From: Pseudoxanthomonas mexicana
GTDB taxonomy: Bacteria > Pseudomonadota > Gammaproteobacteria > Xanthomonadales > Xanthomonadaceae
NCBI RefSeq assembly: GCF_001556105.1
Contig: NZ_LSIF01000025.1
Location: forward strand, 1 to 64,000
Reading direction: 5' to 3'
DNA: 64,000 nucleotides
The position numbers were made by a program, and so were the translations under genes. Shown here in pieces: positions 1-8,880 of the stretch; positions within the stretch are counted from its first letter, which is position 1, and each line of letters begins with the position of its first letter. The notes under the pieces are model-generated. The model saw only the letters and a program-made list of their open reading frames with translations, ran no database searches and was not told the DNA's origin.

Positions 1-163
1 GCTACAGTAACCCCGGACTCCAAATGGTTCCGCTACTGAAAGCGGGGGGACGTCGCAACCCCAAACGCCGGCACGGCTCCAATGGAGGCGTCTCTCCGGT
101 AGAGTTCGAACGGCAGGCGGGACTATCAGGCTTGTAGTTGTCTATGAAACCCGGGGCGATTCA
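1..163 (+). mobile_element. Right end of an IS3-family insertion sequence (partial)
   Basis: Reading from base 57 to the TAG at 135-137, the plus strand encodes a peptide beginning NPKRRHGSNGG and containing VSPVEFE. This is the characteristic C-terminal end of IS3-family OrfB (DDE) transposases. It is followed by a terminal sequence that, read inward from base 163, begins TGAATCGCCCCGGGTTTC, the kind of inverted-repeat tip seen in IS3-group elements. The element runs off the left edge. Bases 1-56 are open in the same frame but do not look like OrfB, so the fragment may itself be rearranged. The IS end overlaps the last codons of the neighbouring kinase gene. Confidence 0.7.
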
Positions 164-1290
164 CTCGCAGTAGGCTCGCGCAGTCTTTCGAAACGAGCCA
201 CCAAATGGACCTCGCCGTTGTCATTCGTCGCCGAGAGAGTGCCGCCATGGGCCCTGACGAATTGATCGGCAATGAACAGCCCGAGGCCAAGTCCCTGACT
301 GGCATGAAATGCCCCCTTAAATGGCTCGAACAGACGAGGAAGCAGTTCTTCATTGATATGACCCTGGTTTGAAACTCGCAGAACAATGTGGCTCTGCGTC
401 GAGGTCTCCACGACAATACGAACAGGTCCCTCTTTGCCGTGGATCACCGCATTCCCCACGAGGTTAATTATCACCTGAGTCAGTCGATCCGGATCTGCCT
501 TGACCTCCAACGGCTGCTGGGCCTCATATTCAATGTCTGCATGGGTATGGACTCGTTTTACTTCATCGATCGCTCCTTGCAATACCTGCGTCAGGTCGAT
601 CGTCCGAGGCTCAATCCGAAAGCCGCCCAAGCGGATGCGCGAGAAATCCAGCAGCTGCTCCACCATTCGGGCCATCCTCCAGCCGCTTGTCTCCAACTGC
701 GACAGGGTCCGTTGTACGCGCTCATCCGCCGGAAGCTGCAGAGCCAGCTTTTCTGCGCACAACAGCATAGCCGAGAGCGGGGTCCGCAGATCGTGCGTCA
801 GTACCGCCATCATGGTTTCATTGAGCTTGAGGGCTCTTTCCAGAGATTCAGCCCGTTCCTTCAAGAGCTGACGTTGCTGGAACAACTGAACAAACACATT
901 GGTCTTGCTGAGGATGACATGGGACTCAATGGGCTTGTGCAGGAAGTCCACGGCACCGGCTTCATACCCTTTAAAGGCCCGCTTGGGGTCGTTCGGTGAA
1001 GCCGTCAGGAAGATAATCGGTACTTCTCGGCTGCGCGCCGCACCGCGCATCAACTCGGCCAACGAAAAGCCGTCCATCTCCGGCATTTGCACGTCTAGCA
1101 GAGCCACCGCTACTTCATGGACAAGCAGAAGTTCCAGGGCCTGCGCGCCAGAGGCAGCGCACAGCACCCGTACCCCTTCGACCTGCAAGAGCGCGCGCAT
1201 GGCCACCAGGTTCTCGTGCACATCGTCGACGACCAGGATATTGATCGGCGCGTTACTCGCCGGCTCGGGATTGGACAAGCTGATGTTCAA
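142..1290 (-). CDS. Receiver-histidine kinase hybrid (response regulator with C-terminal kinase)
   Basis: About 382 residues. An N-terminal receiver domain (ILVVDD near residue 17, phospho-acceptor Asp in LLDVQMPEMDG, conserved Lys in FLHKP) is joined by a helical linker to a HisKA domain (His in LTHDLRTPLS) and a HATPase domain (N box IINLVGNAVIHG, G box GLGLGLFIADQF). There is no membrane segment, so it is cytosolic. I chose TTG at 1290: it has a good AAGGAG about 9 bases upstream and overlaps the cheB stop by TTGA, whereas the longer reading lies within cheB. It is the last gene of a coupled operon with the upstream hybrid kinase, cheR and cheB. The final residues (ESPRVS) and the stop codon lie inside the IS3 terminal repeat, so the native 3' end has been replaced; the kinase domain itself looks complete. 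Confidence 0.88.
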   Translation of the reverse strand: MNISLSNPEPASNAPINILVVDDVHENLVAMRALLQVEGVRVLCAASGAQALELLLVHEVAVALLDVQMPEMDGFSLAELMRGAARSREVPIIFLTASPNDPKRAFKGYEAGAVDFLHKPIESHVILSKTNVFVQLFQQRQLLKERAESLERALKLNETMMAVLTHDLRTPLSAMLLCAEKLALQLPADERVQRTLSQLETSGWRMARMVEQLLDFSRIRLGGFRIEPRTIDLTQVLQGAIDEVKRVHTHADIEYEAQQPLEVKADPDRLTQVIINLVGNAVIHGKEGPVRIVVETSTQSHIVLRVSNQGHINEELLPRLFEPFKGAFHASQGLGLGLFIADQFVRAHGGTLSATNDNGEVHLVARFERLREPTASESPRVS

Positions 1291-1877
1291 GGCTGAAAAC
1301 TCCTTAAGCGTGCACTGATCTGATCCAGGGTAAGCACCGCATCGGCCCCTGCATAGGCCAACGCGGAGGCGGGCATCATGGGCGACGTGGCCTCTTCGGG
1401 CTGTTGTATCCATGCTTGGCCGCCACTGGCTCGAATAGCCGCTACGCCCTCACTGCCATCGTTGGAGGCGCCGGTAAGCAGGATCGCCAGCACGCGATCA
1501 GCGAAGACAGCTGCCGCGCTCTCGAACAAAGGGTCGATTGCTGGCCGGGAAAACAGGACAGGCTCGTCCAAGCTGAGCGACATCGTATCTCGATCTTCCA
1601 CCAGCAGGTGGTAGTCCGGCGGCGCTATCCATACCCTGCCTGGCGTGAGCGGTGCCTTATCCTCCGCCTCCGCTACAGGCAGTGCACAGTACTGTGCGAA
1701 AAGCTCGGCTACTTGGCTAGGCCGGTCGCGCGGGAGGTGCAACACAATCAGGACCACCGCTGAACAGCCCGCGGGAAACGCCTCCAGCAGGGTCCTTACG
1801 GCTGCTACTCCGCCAGCAGATGCGCCAACGACGATCAGGTCAAAGGCTTCGCCAAGACGTGTCAACGGCGCTGTCAT
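1287..1877 (-). CDS. cheB: CheB-type protein-glutamate methylesterase without receiver domain
   Basis: 196 residues, only the CheB catalytic domain. The nucleophile Ser lies in VGASAGGVAA, the catalytic His in VLHLPRDRPS, and the Asp in LLTGASNDGSEG, matching the Ser-His-Asp triad of the family. Chemotaxis CheB proteins normally carry an N-terminal receiver that controls the esterase; here it is absent, so control must come from elsewhere (inference), possibly the receivers of the adjacent kinases. The gene overlaps cheR upstream by 4 bases and the receiver-kinase downstream by TTGA, implying one transcript. No chemoreceptor, CheW or CheA is encoded nearby. Stand-alone CheB/CheR pairs beside hybrid kinases are common in non-chemotactic signalling operons. 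Confidence 0.92.
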   Translation of the reverse strand: MTAPLTRLGEAFDLIVVGASAGGVAAVRTLLEAFPAGCSAVVLIVLHLPRDRPSQVAELFAQYCALPVAEAEDKAPLTPGRVWIAPPDYHLLVEDRDTMSLSLDEPVLFSRPAIDPLFESAAAVFADRVLAILLTGASNDGSEGVAAIRASGGQAWIQQPEEATSPMMPASALAYAGADAVLTLDQISARLRSFQP

Positions 1878-2698
1878 GCGATCTTCCGGTAAAGCCGCTG
1901 AGCGCGCGAGCTCACTTCAAAGTCGGCCGCATGCTCACCGAACTGCAGAGATTCCTTGCTGCCCAACCCCAGAAAGCCGCGGTGCACCAAGGCTTCATGG
2001 AACAACCCCACTGCTCGGTCCTGCAGGCTGCGCTTGAAGTAGATCAACACATTGCGGCACGACACGAAGTGGACCTCGGAAAATACCGCGTCGGTGGCTA
2101 AGCTGTGGTCTGTGAAGACGATGTTTCGCTTAAGGCGCCGATCAAACAGCGCGCCGTTATAGGCGGTGGTGTAGTAATCCGACAGCGAGCCCCGTCCGCC
2201 AGCGTCAAGGTAGCTGCGACTGAACTGTGCCATGCGATCCAGAGCAAAGACCCCGGCTTCCGCGCTGGCCAGCGCTTCCGGATTAATGTCGGTGGCGTAC
2301 ACGACCGTACGTTCCAGAAGACCTTCTTCATCAAGCATGATAGCCAGAGACCACACCTCCTCCCCGGTGCTGCAGCCAGCCACCCACACTTTGCATGAGG
2401 GGTAGGTCTTTAGCACCGGCACCACCTGCTCCCGGAGGACCTTGAAGTATTCCGGATCCCGGAACATCTCCGAGACCTGGACGGTGAAGTACTGCATGGC
2501 TTGGGCAAACAGAGCCGGCTCGTGCAACAGTCGATGTTGCAATGCAGCTACCGAATCACACTGGAAGCGATCCATGGCCTGGCGCACGCGCCTACGCAGG
2601 GAAGAGATCGCGTACTCGCGAAAGTCATAGTGATAGCGTCGGTACAGCGCTTCCAACAACACCGCCAGTTCCAGATCGAACAGCTCACTGGGCGTCAT
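1874..2698 (-). CDS. cheR: CheR-type protein-glutamate O-methyltransferase
   Basis: 274 residues from the ATG at 2698, which overlaps the stop of the upstream hybrid kinase as ATGA; the longer open frame lies in the kinase coding region. It has the all-helical CheR N domain (residues about 5-65) followed by a SAM-dependent methyltransferase domain with VAGCSTGEEVWSLA (SAM-binding motif I), YATDINPEAL, and SCRNVLIYF. It should methylate glutamates of a receptor or signalling protein using S-adenosylmethionine, opposed by the CheB encoded just downstream. There is no TPR extension. The target is unknown because no methyl-accepting protein lies in the window; the coiled-coil region of the big hybrid kinase is a conceivable substrate (speculation). 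Confidence 0.92.
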   Translation of the reverse strand: MTPSELFDLELAVLLEALYRRYHYDFREYAISSLRRRVRQAMDRFQCDSVAALQHRLLHEPALFAQAMQYFTVQVSEMFRDPEYFKVLREQVVPVLKTYPSCKVWVAGCSTGEEVWSLAIMLDEEGLLERTVVYATDINPEALASAEAGVFALDRMAQFSRSYLDAGGRGSLSDYYTTAYNGALFDRRLKRNIVFTDHSLATDAVFSEVHFVSCRNVLIYFKRSLQDRAVGLFHEALVHRGFLGLGSKESLQFGEHAADFEVSSRAQRLYRKIA

Positions 2699-5600
2699 TG
2701 ACGTGCGCACCATACCCGGCACAAGGACACCAGCTTCTCCACATCGACCGGCTTTGCGATGTAGTCGTTGGCCCCGGCCTCCAGGCAGTGCTCTCGATCG
2801 TCGGGCATTGCCTTTGCAGTCAGGGCAATGATTGGCAAATCCTGCCATTGTGGATTGCGACGTATCTCCCGCATGGCCGTCAGTCCATCCATCTCCGGCA
2901 TCATGATGTCCATAAGCACCAAGTCGAAGTCGTGATTGACGAGCGTGTCGAGCGCCTCGCGTCCGTTGCGGGCGATCTGAAGGCGCACACCCAGCGGTTC
3001 CAATACACTGGACAAGGCGAAGATGTTGCGCACGTCGTCCTCGACCAGCAGGACATTGCGTCCGTCCAGTACGGCATCACGCCGGCGGACCTCCCGCAGC
3101 ATGCGCTGCTGGTCACCCGGCAGGTTGGCTTCCACGCTATGTAGGAAGAGCGTGACCTCATCCAGCAAGCGTTCCGGCGAGCGCGCCCCCTTGATGATGA
3201 TGCTCTTGGAATAGCGACGCAGGCGCTGCTCTTCGTGGCGCGTCAGTGCACGACCGGTGTACACGATCACCGGTGGGAAAGCGCCGGTGGCACTGGCCGA
3301 CATTCTCTCCAGCAGGTCATAGCCGCTGCCATCGGGCAAGGCCAGATCGGTAATCATGCAGTCGAATGTAGTGCCATCGAGTTTTTCGATGGCTTCGGCG
3401 ATCGTACCGACGGCGACAATCTCCAGTTGTTCGCGGGCGAGCAACAGCTGCAGGCTCTGCCGCAGTTCCTGATCATCCTCCACGATCAACAGGCGACGCA
3501 CGTCGCGCGCATGAGTCTGTTCCAACTGTTCAATGGCGCTGACCAATCGCTCCCGGGTGGCCGGCTTTATCAGATAGCCCACCGCACCAAGCTCCATGGC
3601 AACCTGGGTGCGCTCCAGAGCCGACACCACATGCACGGGCACGTGGCGGGTGGCCGGATCGCGCTTCAGGCGCTCCAGCACGCTCAGCCCGGACACATCC
3701 GGCAAGCCGATATCCAACAGGATGCCATTGGGGCGCAGCTCAGCGGCCAACCGCAGCCCTTCCTCGGCCGTCGAGGCGACCACACAGTCAAAGCTGAGGT
3801 CTTGAGCCAGGCCGATCAGGGCCTGACCAAACTCGACGTCATCTTCAATCGCCAGGATCAGACGGTCTTGAAATCGTCGAGTGATCGGACTGGCAGTCAC
3901 CAGTACGGCGGCCGGAGCCGCGGGTGCAGAGGTGGTGGTGGGTAACGCTACCAGACGGGTGGTCTGAGCAGCCGCAGGGTAGCCACCTTCCGGTAAGGGC
4001 GCAGCGGCCGGTACCTGATCGGCGGCCGGCGCCCCGTCGGTAGGAATGATCAACGTGAAGCAACTGCCGCGGCCAGGTTCGCTCTCCACGCTGAGCGACC
4101 CGCCCATTCGGGCGGCCAGGTCACGGGAAATGGCCAACCCCAGCCCGGTACCTCCGAAACGGCGGCTGGTACTCCCGTCTGCCTGGCGAAATGCCTCGAA
4201 GATCACCTCGGTTTGCTCGCGTGCGATGCCGATACCCGTGTCGCACACCACGAACCCGATACGTGCCTGCGCCTCTTTGACATGGAGGCTGACCGAACCG
4301 CGCTCAGTGAATTTGATGGCATTGGCCAGCAGGTTTTTCAGGATCTGTTGCAGGCGCTGTCCGTCTGCCACGAACTGGGCTGGGGCCCCGGCCTCAATCA
4401 CCAGTGATAGGTCCAGCCCCTTCTGGCGTGCCAATGGATCAAACGTCTCGCGAAGCCGCTCCAGCACGCTGTCAGTGCTCAGGGTGTCATCTTGTAGCTC
4501 GACGTGCCCTGCCTCGATTTTTGATAGGTCTAGGATGTCATTGATCAGCGCCAGCAGATCGTTGTTGGAAGAATGGATCGCTTGGGCGTACTTGACCTGG
4601 TCAGCGGTGAGCGTGCTTTCCTTGTTATCGGCAAGCAGTTTGGCCAAGATCAGCGAGCTGTTCAGCGGCGTGCGAAGCTCATGCGACATGTTGGCCAAGA
4701 ATTCTGACTTGTAGCGTGATGCGGCTAAGAGTTCCTCACGGCTGCGCATCAAGTTGTCTTGAGCCGACAGGAGCTGCTGCCGCTGTCCCTCCAACTCATG
4801 CGTTCGTTCTTCCAACTGGACATTGGTTTGCTCCAGCTCAGCCTGCTGCTGCTCCAGATTGACCTGTGAATGCTGCAGGGTTCGGCTTTGCTCTTCCAGC
4901 TCCTCATTGGCAACCCGCAACTCTTCCTGCTGCGCCTGCAGTTCCTCCCCTTGGCGCTGGGTTTCCTCCAGCAACTCGAGCAGCTCGGTGCGCAGCATGG
5001 CCGTCCTGAGGGCGATGCCAATCGTATCTGCACAGCGCTGGAGCAGCTCCACGGCCGTCGATTCATCGACAGCCGATTCAATCAAACCCAACTCCAGAGC
5101 ACCGGAGGCGGCACCATCCACGGTCAGCGGCGCCACGAGCAACTTCATGGCTGCGCTTCGGCCTAATGCGGACTCCACGCCAACATGGGATGCCTCAATG
5201 CCCCGAACCACTCGTGTGCTGCGCTTGGCGATTGCCTCCCAGAGTTGACCAGAACCGGCTTCAATCCGGTTGGGGACCTCGCGCGCGAGGGCAACGCCAC
5301 CTACCAGCACCAATTCCTGACCAGCCAAGCGGTACAGCACGCCTGTGTGGGCCCCAACATGGTCGCAAAGAACACGCAATGCTCCCTCTGCCAAGGCCTG
5401 CGGACTCTGTTCGCCCTGAAGTACCCCGGAGACTTCGTTTTCCACCTCCTGCAGCCAGAGCGCTCGCTCGGCCTGGAGGCGCGCCTTAATCGCCTGCATG
5501 ACGATCAGAGCGGTGGTCAAGAAGCACATGCCCCCCACCGTTCGATTTACGACCGAGAAGGCTGAATTGTGGCTGGGGGGAGCTAAGTGGAAGCCGAAGA

Positions 5601-5838
5601 CCAACAACGCACACGCCAGCACGGCAATGGCCACCGGCACCCAGGGCCGCCGCTGGTACACCGTCACGCCAATAGCAAGGAAGTACAGCAGCCACACGGC
5701 GTAGCCCAGCGGGATGACGACCTCAAGCCCGATGGTCGTGACGGCCACCCCTAACGCAATGAGGGAAATGCTGACATCCCGATGCCGCTGCCCCGTTACC
5801 TTTTGGCTCATCCCCTGCCCCCGACTGCAAAACGCCAT
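2695..5838 (-). CDS. Membrane-bound hybrid sensor histidine kinase with GAF and three receivers
   Basis: About 1047 residues from ATG 5838 (GAAGG four bases upstream); ATG 5811 and the longer start at 5913 are alternatives. Order: about four N-terminal membrane segments (within residues 25-115), a GAF domain (about 130-270), a long Glu/Gln-rich coiled coil (about 280-375), HisKA (His in NMSHELRTPLN), HATPase (LLANAIKF, DTGIGI, GTGLGLAI), then three receivers with Asp in LLDIGLPD, MITDLALPDG and LMDIMMPEMDG. The first receiver has a PATRE switch region, the second TGRALTR, so they are not equivalent. A coiled coil between GAF and kinase is typical of sensors coupled to CheR/CheB. First gene of the operon with cheR, cheB and the receiver-kinase, joined by 4-base overlaps. 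Confidence 0.9.
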   Translation of the reverse strand: MAFCSRGQGMSQKVTGQRHRDVSISLIALGVAVTTIGLEVVIPLGYAVWLLYFLAIGVTVYQRRPWVPVAIAVLACALLVFGFHLAPPSHNSAFSVVNRTVGGMCFLTTALIVMQAIKARLQAERALWLQEVENEVSGVLQGEQSPQALAEGALRVLCDHVGAHTGVLYRLAGQELVLVGGVALAREVPNRIEAGSGQLWEAIAKRSTRVVRGIEASHVGVESALGRSAAMKLLVAPLTVDGAASGALELGLIESAVDESTAVELLQRCADTIGIALRTAMLRTELLELLEETQRQGEELQAQQEELRVANEELEEQSRTLQHSQVNLEQQQAELEQTNVQLEERTHELEGQRQQLLSAQDNLMRSREELLAASRYKSEFLANMSHELRTPLNSSLILAKLLADNKESTLTADQVKYAQAIHSSNNDLLALINDILDLSKIEAGHVELQDDTLSTDSVLERLRETFDPLARQKGLDLSLVIEAGAPAQFVADGQRLQQILKNLLANAIKFTERGSVSLHVKEAQARIGFVVCDTGIGIAREQTEVIFEAFRQADGSTSRRFGGTGLGLAISRDLAARMGGSLSVESEPGRGSCFTLIIPTDGAPAADQVPAAAPLPEGGYPAAAQTTRLVALPTTTSAPAAPAAVLVTASPITRRFQDRLILAIEDDVEFGQALIGLAQDLSFDCVVASTAEEGLRLAAELRPNGILLDIGLPDVSGLSVLERLKRDPATRHVPVHVVSALERTQVAMELGAVGYLIKPATRERLVSAIEQLEQTHARDVRRLLIVEDDQELRQSLQLLLAREQLEIVAVGTIAEAIEKLDGTTFDCMITDLALPDGSGYDLLERMSASATGAFPPVIVYTGRALTRHEEQRLRRYSKSIIIKGARSPERLLDEVTLFLHSVEANLPGDQQRMLREVRRRDAVLDGRNVLLVEDDVRNIFALSSVLEPLGVRLQIARNGREALDTLVNHDFDLVLMDIMMPEMDGLTAMREIRRNPQWQDLPIIALTAKAMPDDREHCLEAGANDYIAKPVDVEKLVSLCRVWCARQ

Positions 5839-5911
5839 GCTACCTTCATTTACGTTTACAACTTCTTCACACTCTCCTCTCAATTCTTGTCCGACTTTTC
5901 TAGGGGCGAGC

Positions 5912-6331
5912 ATGGCAATGGATGACGCACATACCAGGCAAGCGGGAGCTCAGGACGCTCCTCCTTCGGACATAGCGCTTACAGGGCGCTCGATACGAGT
6001 GCTACTAGTCGAGGACCAAGTCGAGTTGCGCGCTCTGTTGTCCGATGTCCTGCAGGACGCCGGTATGGAGGTTCGCGTTGCCGAAGATGCACACACCGCC
6101 AAGATGATCTTGGAAGACTTCGCCTGCGACGTCCTCGTCAGCGATGTGCACATGCCTGGTCAGGAGAATGGAATTGATCTGGCCGAACAGTTGAAGCGCT
6201 CCCGTCCTCAAGCGCGCGTGATCCTAGCCTCAGGCCATCCGCCACAACAGCTTCCCAGCCTGCCTGAGTACGCCCATTTTCTGCAGAAGCCGTTTCGGCT
6301 GAGTCAGCTGATGCAGTTGCTTGCCGCATGA
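5912..6331 (+). CDS. Single-domain response regulator
   Basis: 139 residues, consisting of a receiver domain only (VLLVEDQVELRALL, phospho-acceptor Asp in VLVSDVHMPG, Lys in HFLQKPFRLSQL). No output domain follows. It is transcribed divergently from the large hybrid kinase, with its start 73 bases from the kinase start. Start chosen at ATG 5912 (MAMDD) with a purine-rich TAGGGGCGAG just upstream; ATG 5918 is nearly equivalent. It resembles the single-domain regulators of PAS-kinase pairs, like the one at 60537-60890, with which it shares the terminal pattern RVILASGHP, LP, FLQKP. It probably works as a phosphate sink or shuttle for the neighbouring kinases (inference). Confidence 0.88.
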   Translation: MAMDDAHTRQAGAQDAPPSDIALTGRSIRVLLVEDQVELRALLSDVLQDAGMEVRVAEDAHTAKMILEDFACDVLVSDVHMPGQENGIDLAEQLKRSRPQARVILASGHPPQQLPSLPEYAHFLQKPFRLSQLMQLLAA

Positions 6332-6415
6332 GCCAAGGCGGGAAGCAGAGGGCGGATGTCGATTCTACGAGCGCTACTGAGGCCCCGAAGAAGACTTTGC
6401 TTAGCTAGGCCCGGT

Positions 6416-6529
6416 TTACTGAAGTCCGCCTATGACCTTGTCCGATGTAATGGGCGTGGCCGAAGATTGCACTTCCGTTGCATGATGGATCACATTGGCG
6501 ATGGTCGCCGAAAGTCCCATCCGGGCACC
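6416..6529 (-). pseudogene. Fossil C-terminal end of a second molybdenum hydroxylase large subunit
   Basis: The minus strand here encodes a peptide with SATIANVIHHATEV and TPITSDKVIGGLQ. This aligns with the C-terminus of the intact neighbour (SAAIANAIYHAVGV, TPITPDKVMEAL). Only about 38 residues are recognisable and there is no start or upstream domain, so this is a decayed partial duplicate or the remains of an older paoC-like gene lying just downstream of the intact one. Similarity was judged by eye. Confidence 0.6.
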
Positions 6530-6579
6530 GCTGGGCGCCTGCACCGGAGGTGAGCCAAATCGATGGCTAGCGGCGTGGC

Positions 6580-8880
6580 TCATTGAAGTTCGTCGCATAT
6601 CAGTGCTTCCATCACCTTGTCTGGGGTAATGGGGGTGTCATAGAGCCGCACGCCTACGGCGTGGTAAATGGCGTTGGCGATGGCCGCTGAAACGCCTACC
6701 AGCCCGATCTCGCCCACACCTTTGGCACCCAATCGGCTAACGACGCGATCATCCTCTTCCGCGAACAGGACCTCGATGTCATGTACGTCCGCGTTGACGG
6801 TCACGTGGTACTCGGCAAAATCATGGTTCATGAAGCGACCTAGCCGTGGGTCATCGTGGCTGGCTTCATGAAGTGCATGACTGATACCCCAAACAACTCC
6901 GCCGAGGATTTGGCTGCGAGCCGCCATTGGATTGATGATGCGTCCCGCTGCGATGGCACTCACCACGCGGGTAACACGTACCGTGCCCAAGGCCTCGTCT
7001 ACGCGCACTTCGCAAAACACCGCCGAATGCGTGGCCCGCGCGTACTTGGACTGTTCGCGCTGGTTGGGCAAAAGCAGGTAACTGGCCTCGATCGTGTCGT
7101 CCTTGGCTAAGGCCATCAGCTGAATGATAGAGATCGCTGCGCCGCCATCCTTACGCCGCAGCATGCCTTCCGAGCACTCGACGTCCTCGCCCTTACAGCC
7201 CCGGAAATCCCCTTCCCGATCCCGCTTGGCCAGTTTCAACAGCTCGGCTCGCAGCTTGTCGCAGACGCCTTCGATCGCCGAGCCCACGGTCGCCACATGG
7301 GCGGATCCGCCCTCCACAGGTGCAACAGGCAAAGTCGAGTCGCCTAGTCGGAAGGTGACCTGCTCAAGAGGCAGTCCCATAGCATCGGCGGCGATCTGTG
7401 CCATCACCGTATAGGTGCCCGTCCCAATGTCAGTGGCCGCGCTGCTGACCACCAGCCGGCCCTCACGATCCAAGACCGCCTTGCCGCGGGCGAACATCTG
7501 CAAGGCATCCCACGTGCCGGTTGCCATGCCCCACCCCACGTACTCGGTCCCTATCTTCCGGGCTCGGGTTTCCAGCGGCCGGTCCGCCCATCCGAATCGC
7601 TCAGCCCCTAGCGCAAAACATTCCCGAAGGGCTTTGGAGGAAAAGGGCTTGTCTTCGGTCGGGTGGACATCGGCGTAGTTGACCAGCCGAAAATCAAGCG
7701 GGTCCATGCCGACCTCATAGGCCATGGCATCAATGGCGACCTCCAAAGCATGTACGCCGTGCGCCGCGCCGGGAGCGCGCATGTCCATCGGCGTAAAGCG
7801 GTCCAGATCCACCAACTTGTGCGACAGCCGAATGTTGTCACAGGCGTACAACTGCCCTGACCAGTTCACTACTACTTCGGAGTAGTCCTCTACCCGGGAG
7901 GTTTCGGTCAGCGCGTCGTGCTCGATGGATTGCAATCGCCCTTGGCCATCAGCCGAGAGCCGAATCTGTTGCCAGGTTTCGGGTCGGTGCCCGAAGGTAA
8001 ACATCTGCTGGCGTGACAACACCACGCGCACGGAGCGGTCCAGGTGTTCGGAGGCCATGACGGCCAGCAGCAATGCATAGTTGGGTCGAAGGCCCGAGCC
8101 AAAAGCCCCGCCGACAAAGGCATTACGCACCGTGAGACGAGACTTGGGAATGCCTAGCGCGTGCGAGGCATACCAGCGGCAATTCTGAGATCCCTGCGTC
8201 TTGTCATGAGCCACCATGCGCCCTTTGGCGTCTCTCACCACGGTCGTAGCAAAGAGCTCCATGGGATTGTGATGTTGGGCCTCCGCGTAGGCGGTTGCCT
8301 GGATGTGGAACGGCGCGTTGTGCCAGGCTGCCGAGGCATCCCCTTTCTCCTTCGGCGGGGGCTTGAAGCCAAACTTCAACCCCTTGGGTGCATGGCCTTT
8401 GTCCAGATGGGCGCGAAGTGACGTTTCGTGGGGCTCGGTTTCCACGTCCACACGAACCAGCATGGCCGCGCGACGGGCGGCTTCGAAGGTCGTCGCCACG
8501 ACCAACGCGACCGGCTGCCCGCTGTAGAGCACACGATCATCGTAGAGAGGACGAAACGGTTTGCCGCCCGGGGCAACCATATCCTTGTGAAACAGCCGCG
8601 CTGAGCGCATGGACGGGCGACGCTCGTGCGTCAGCACGTCCAAGACACCTTCGACCGCCAGCGCGGCGTCGAGATGGATGGCAGTGATCCGGCCTTTGGC
8701 CACGGCCGTATTGACCACCACGCCATACGCCAAATCTTGTGCAGGAAACTCTGCCGCATACCGTGCCTGACCGCGGACTTTGGCAGGTCCATCGATGCGG
8801 GTGAGTGGCTGTCCTTTGCGGACATGCCCTGTACCGGGCGCCGCGACGGGCGTAGGGAGATCGTCCAGCGCCTTAACCAT
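6580..8880 (-). CDS. paoC: Aldehyde oxidase/xanthine dehydrogenase molybdenum-binding subunit (PaoC/YagR type)
   Basis: About 766 residues. It has the xanthine dehydrogenase a/b hammerhead domain (G-KVRGQARYAAEF near residue 30) followed by the molybdopterin-binding domains: FVGGAFGSG, QMFTFGHRPETW, MRAPGAAHG, and near the C-terminus GAKGVGEIGLVG, which contains the conserved catalytic Glu region. Start ATG 8880 has AAGGAG 8 bases upstream and overlaps the FAD-subunit stop by 8 bases. With the two upstream genes it forms a heterotrimeric molybdenum hydroxylase that oxidises aldehydes or N-heterocycles; substrate specificity cannot be told from sequence. MRAPGAAHG matches the aldehyde-oxidase-like branch. 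No PaoD/XdhC maturation factor is encoded in the window. Confidence 0.9.
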   Translation of the reverse strand: MVKALDDLPTPVAAPGTGHVRKGQPLTRIDGPAKVRGQARYAAEFPAQDLAYGVVVNTAVAKGRITAIHLDAALAVEGVLDVLTHERRPSMRSARLFHKDMVAPGGKPFRPLYDDRVLYSGQPVALVVATTFEAARRAAMLVRVDVETEPHETSLRAHLDKGHAPKGLKFGFKPPPKEKGDASAAWHNAPFHIQATAYAEAQHHNPMELFATTVVRDAKGRMVAHDKTQGSQNCRWYASHALGIPKSRLTVRNAFVGGAFGSGLRPNYALLLAVMASEHLDRSVRVVLSRQQMFTFGHRPETWQQIRLSADGQGRLQSIEHDALTETSRVEDYSEVVVNWSGQLYACDNIRLSHKLVDLDRFTPMDMRAPGAAHGVHALEVAIDAMAYEVGMDPLDFRLVNYADVHPTEDKPFSSKALRECFALGAERFGWADRPLETRARKIGTEYVGWGMATGTWDALQMFARGKAVLDREGRLVVSSAATDIGTGTYTVMAQIAADAMGLPLEQVTFRLGDSTLPVAPVEGGSAHVATVGSAIEGVCDKLRAELLKLAKRDREGDFRGCKGEDVECSEGMLRRKDGGAAISIIQLMALAKDDTIEASYLLLPNQREQSKYARATHSAVFCEVRVDEALGTVRVTRVVSAIAAGRIINPMAARSQILGGVVWGISHALHEASHDDPRLGRFMNHDFAEYHVTVNADVHDIEVLFAEEDDRVVSRLGAKGVGEIGLVGVSAAIANAIYHAVGVRLYDTPITPDKVMEALICDELQ

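Noticed and set aside
388..999. Open plus-strand frames opposite the receiver-kinase gene
   Set aside because: They lie wholly antisense to a well-supported kinase gene in GC-rich DNA, where long shadow frames are expected, and the translations resemble no family.
5714..5911. Long N-terminal extension of the response regulator at 5912
   Set aside because: The extension translates to low-complexity sequence antisense to the kinase's N-terminal membrane region, and the internal ATG at 5912 starts directly before the receiver domain.
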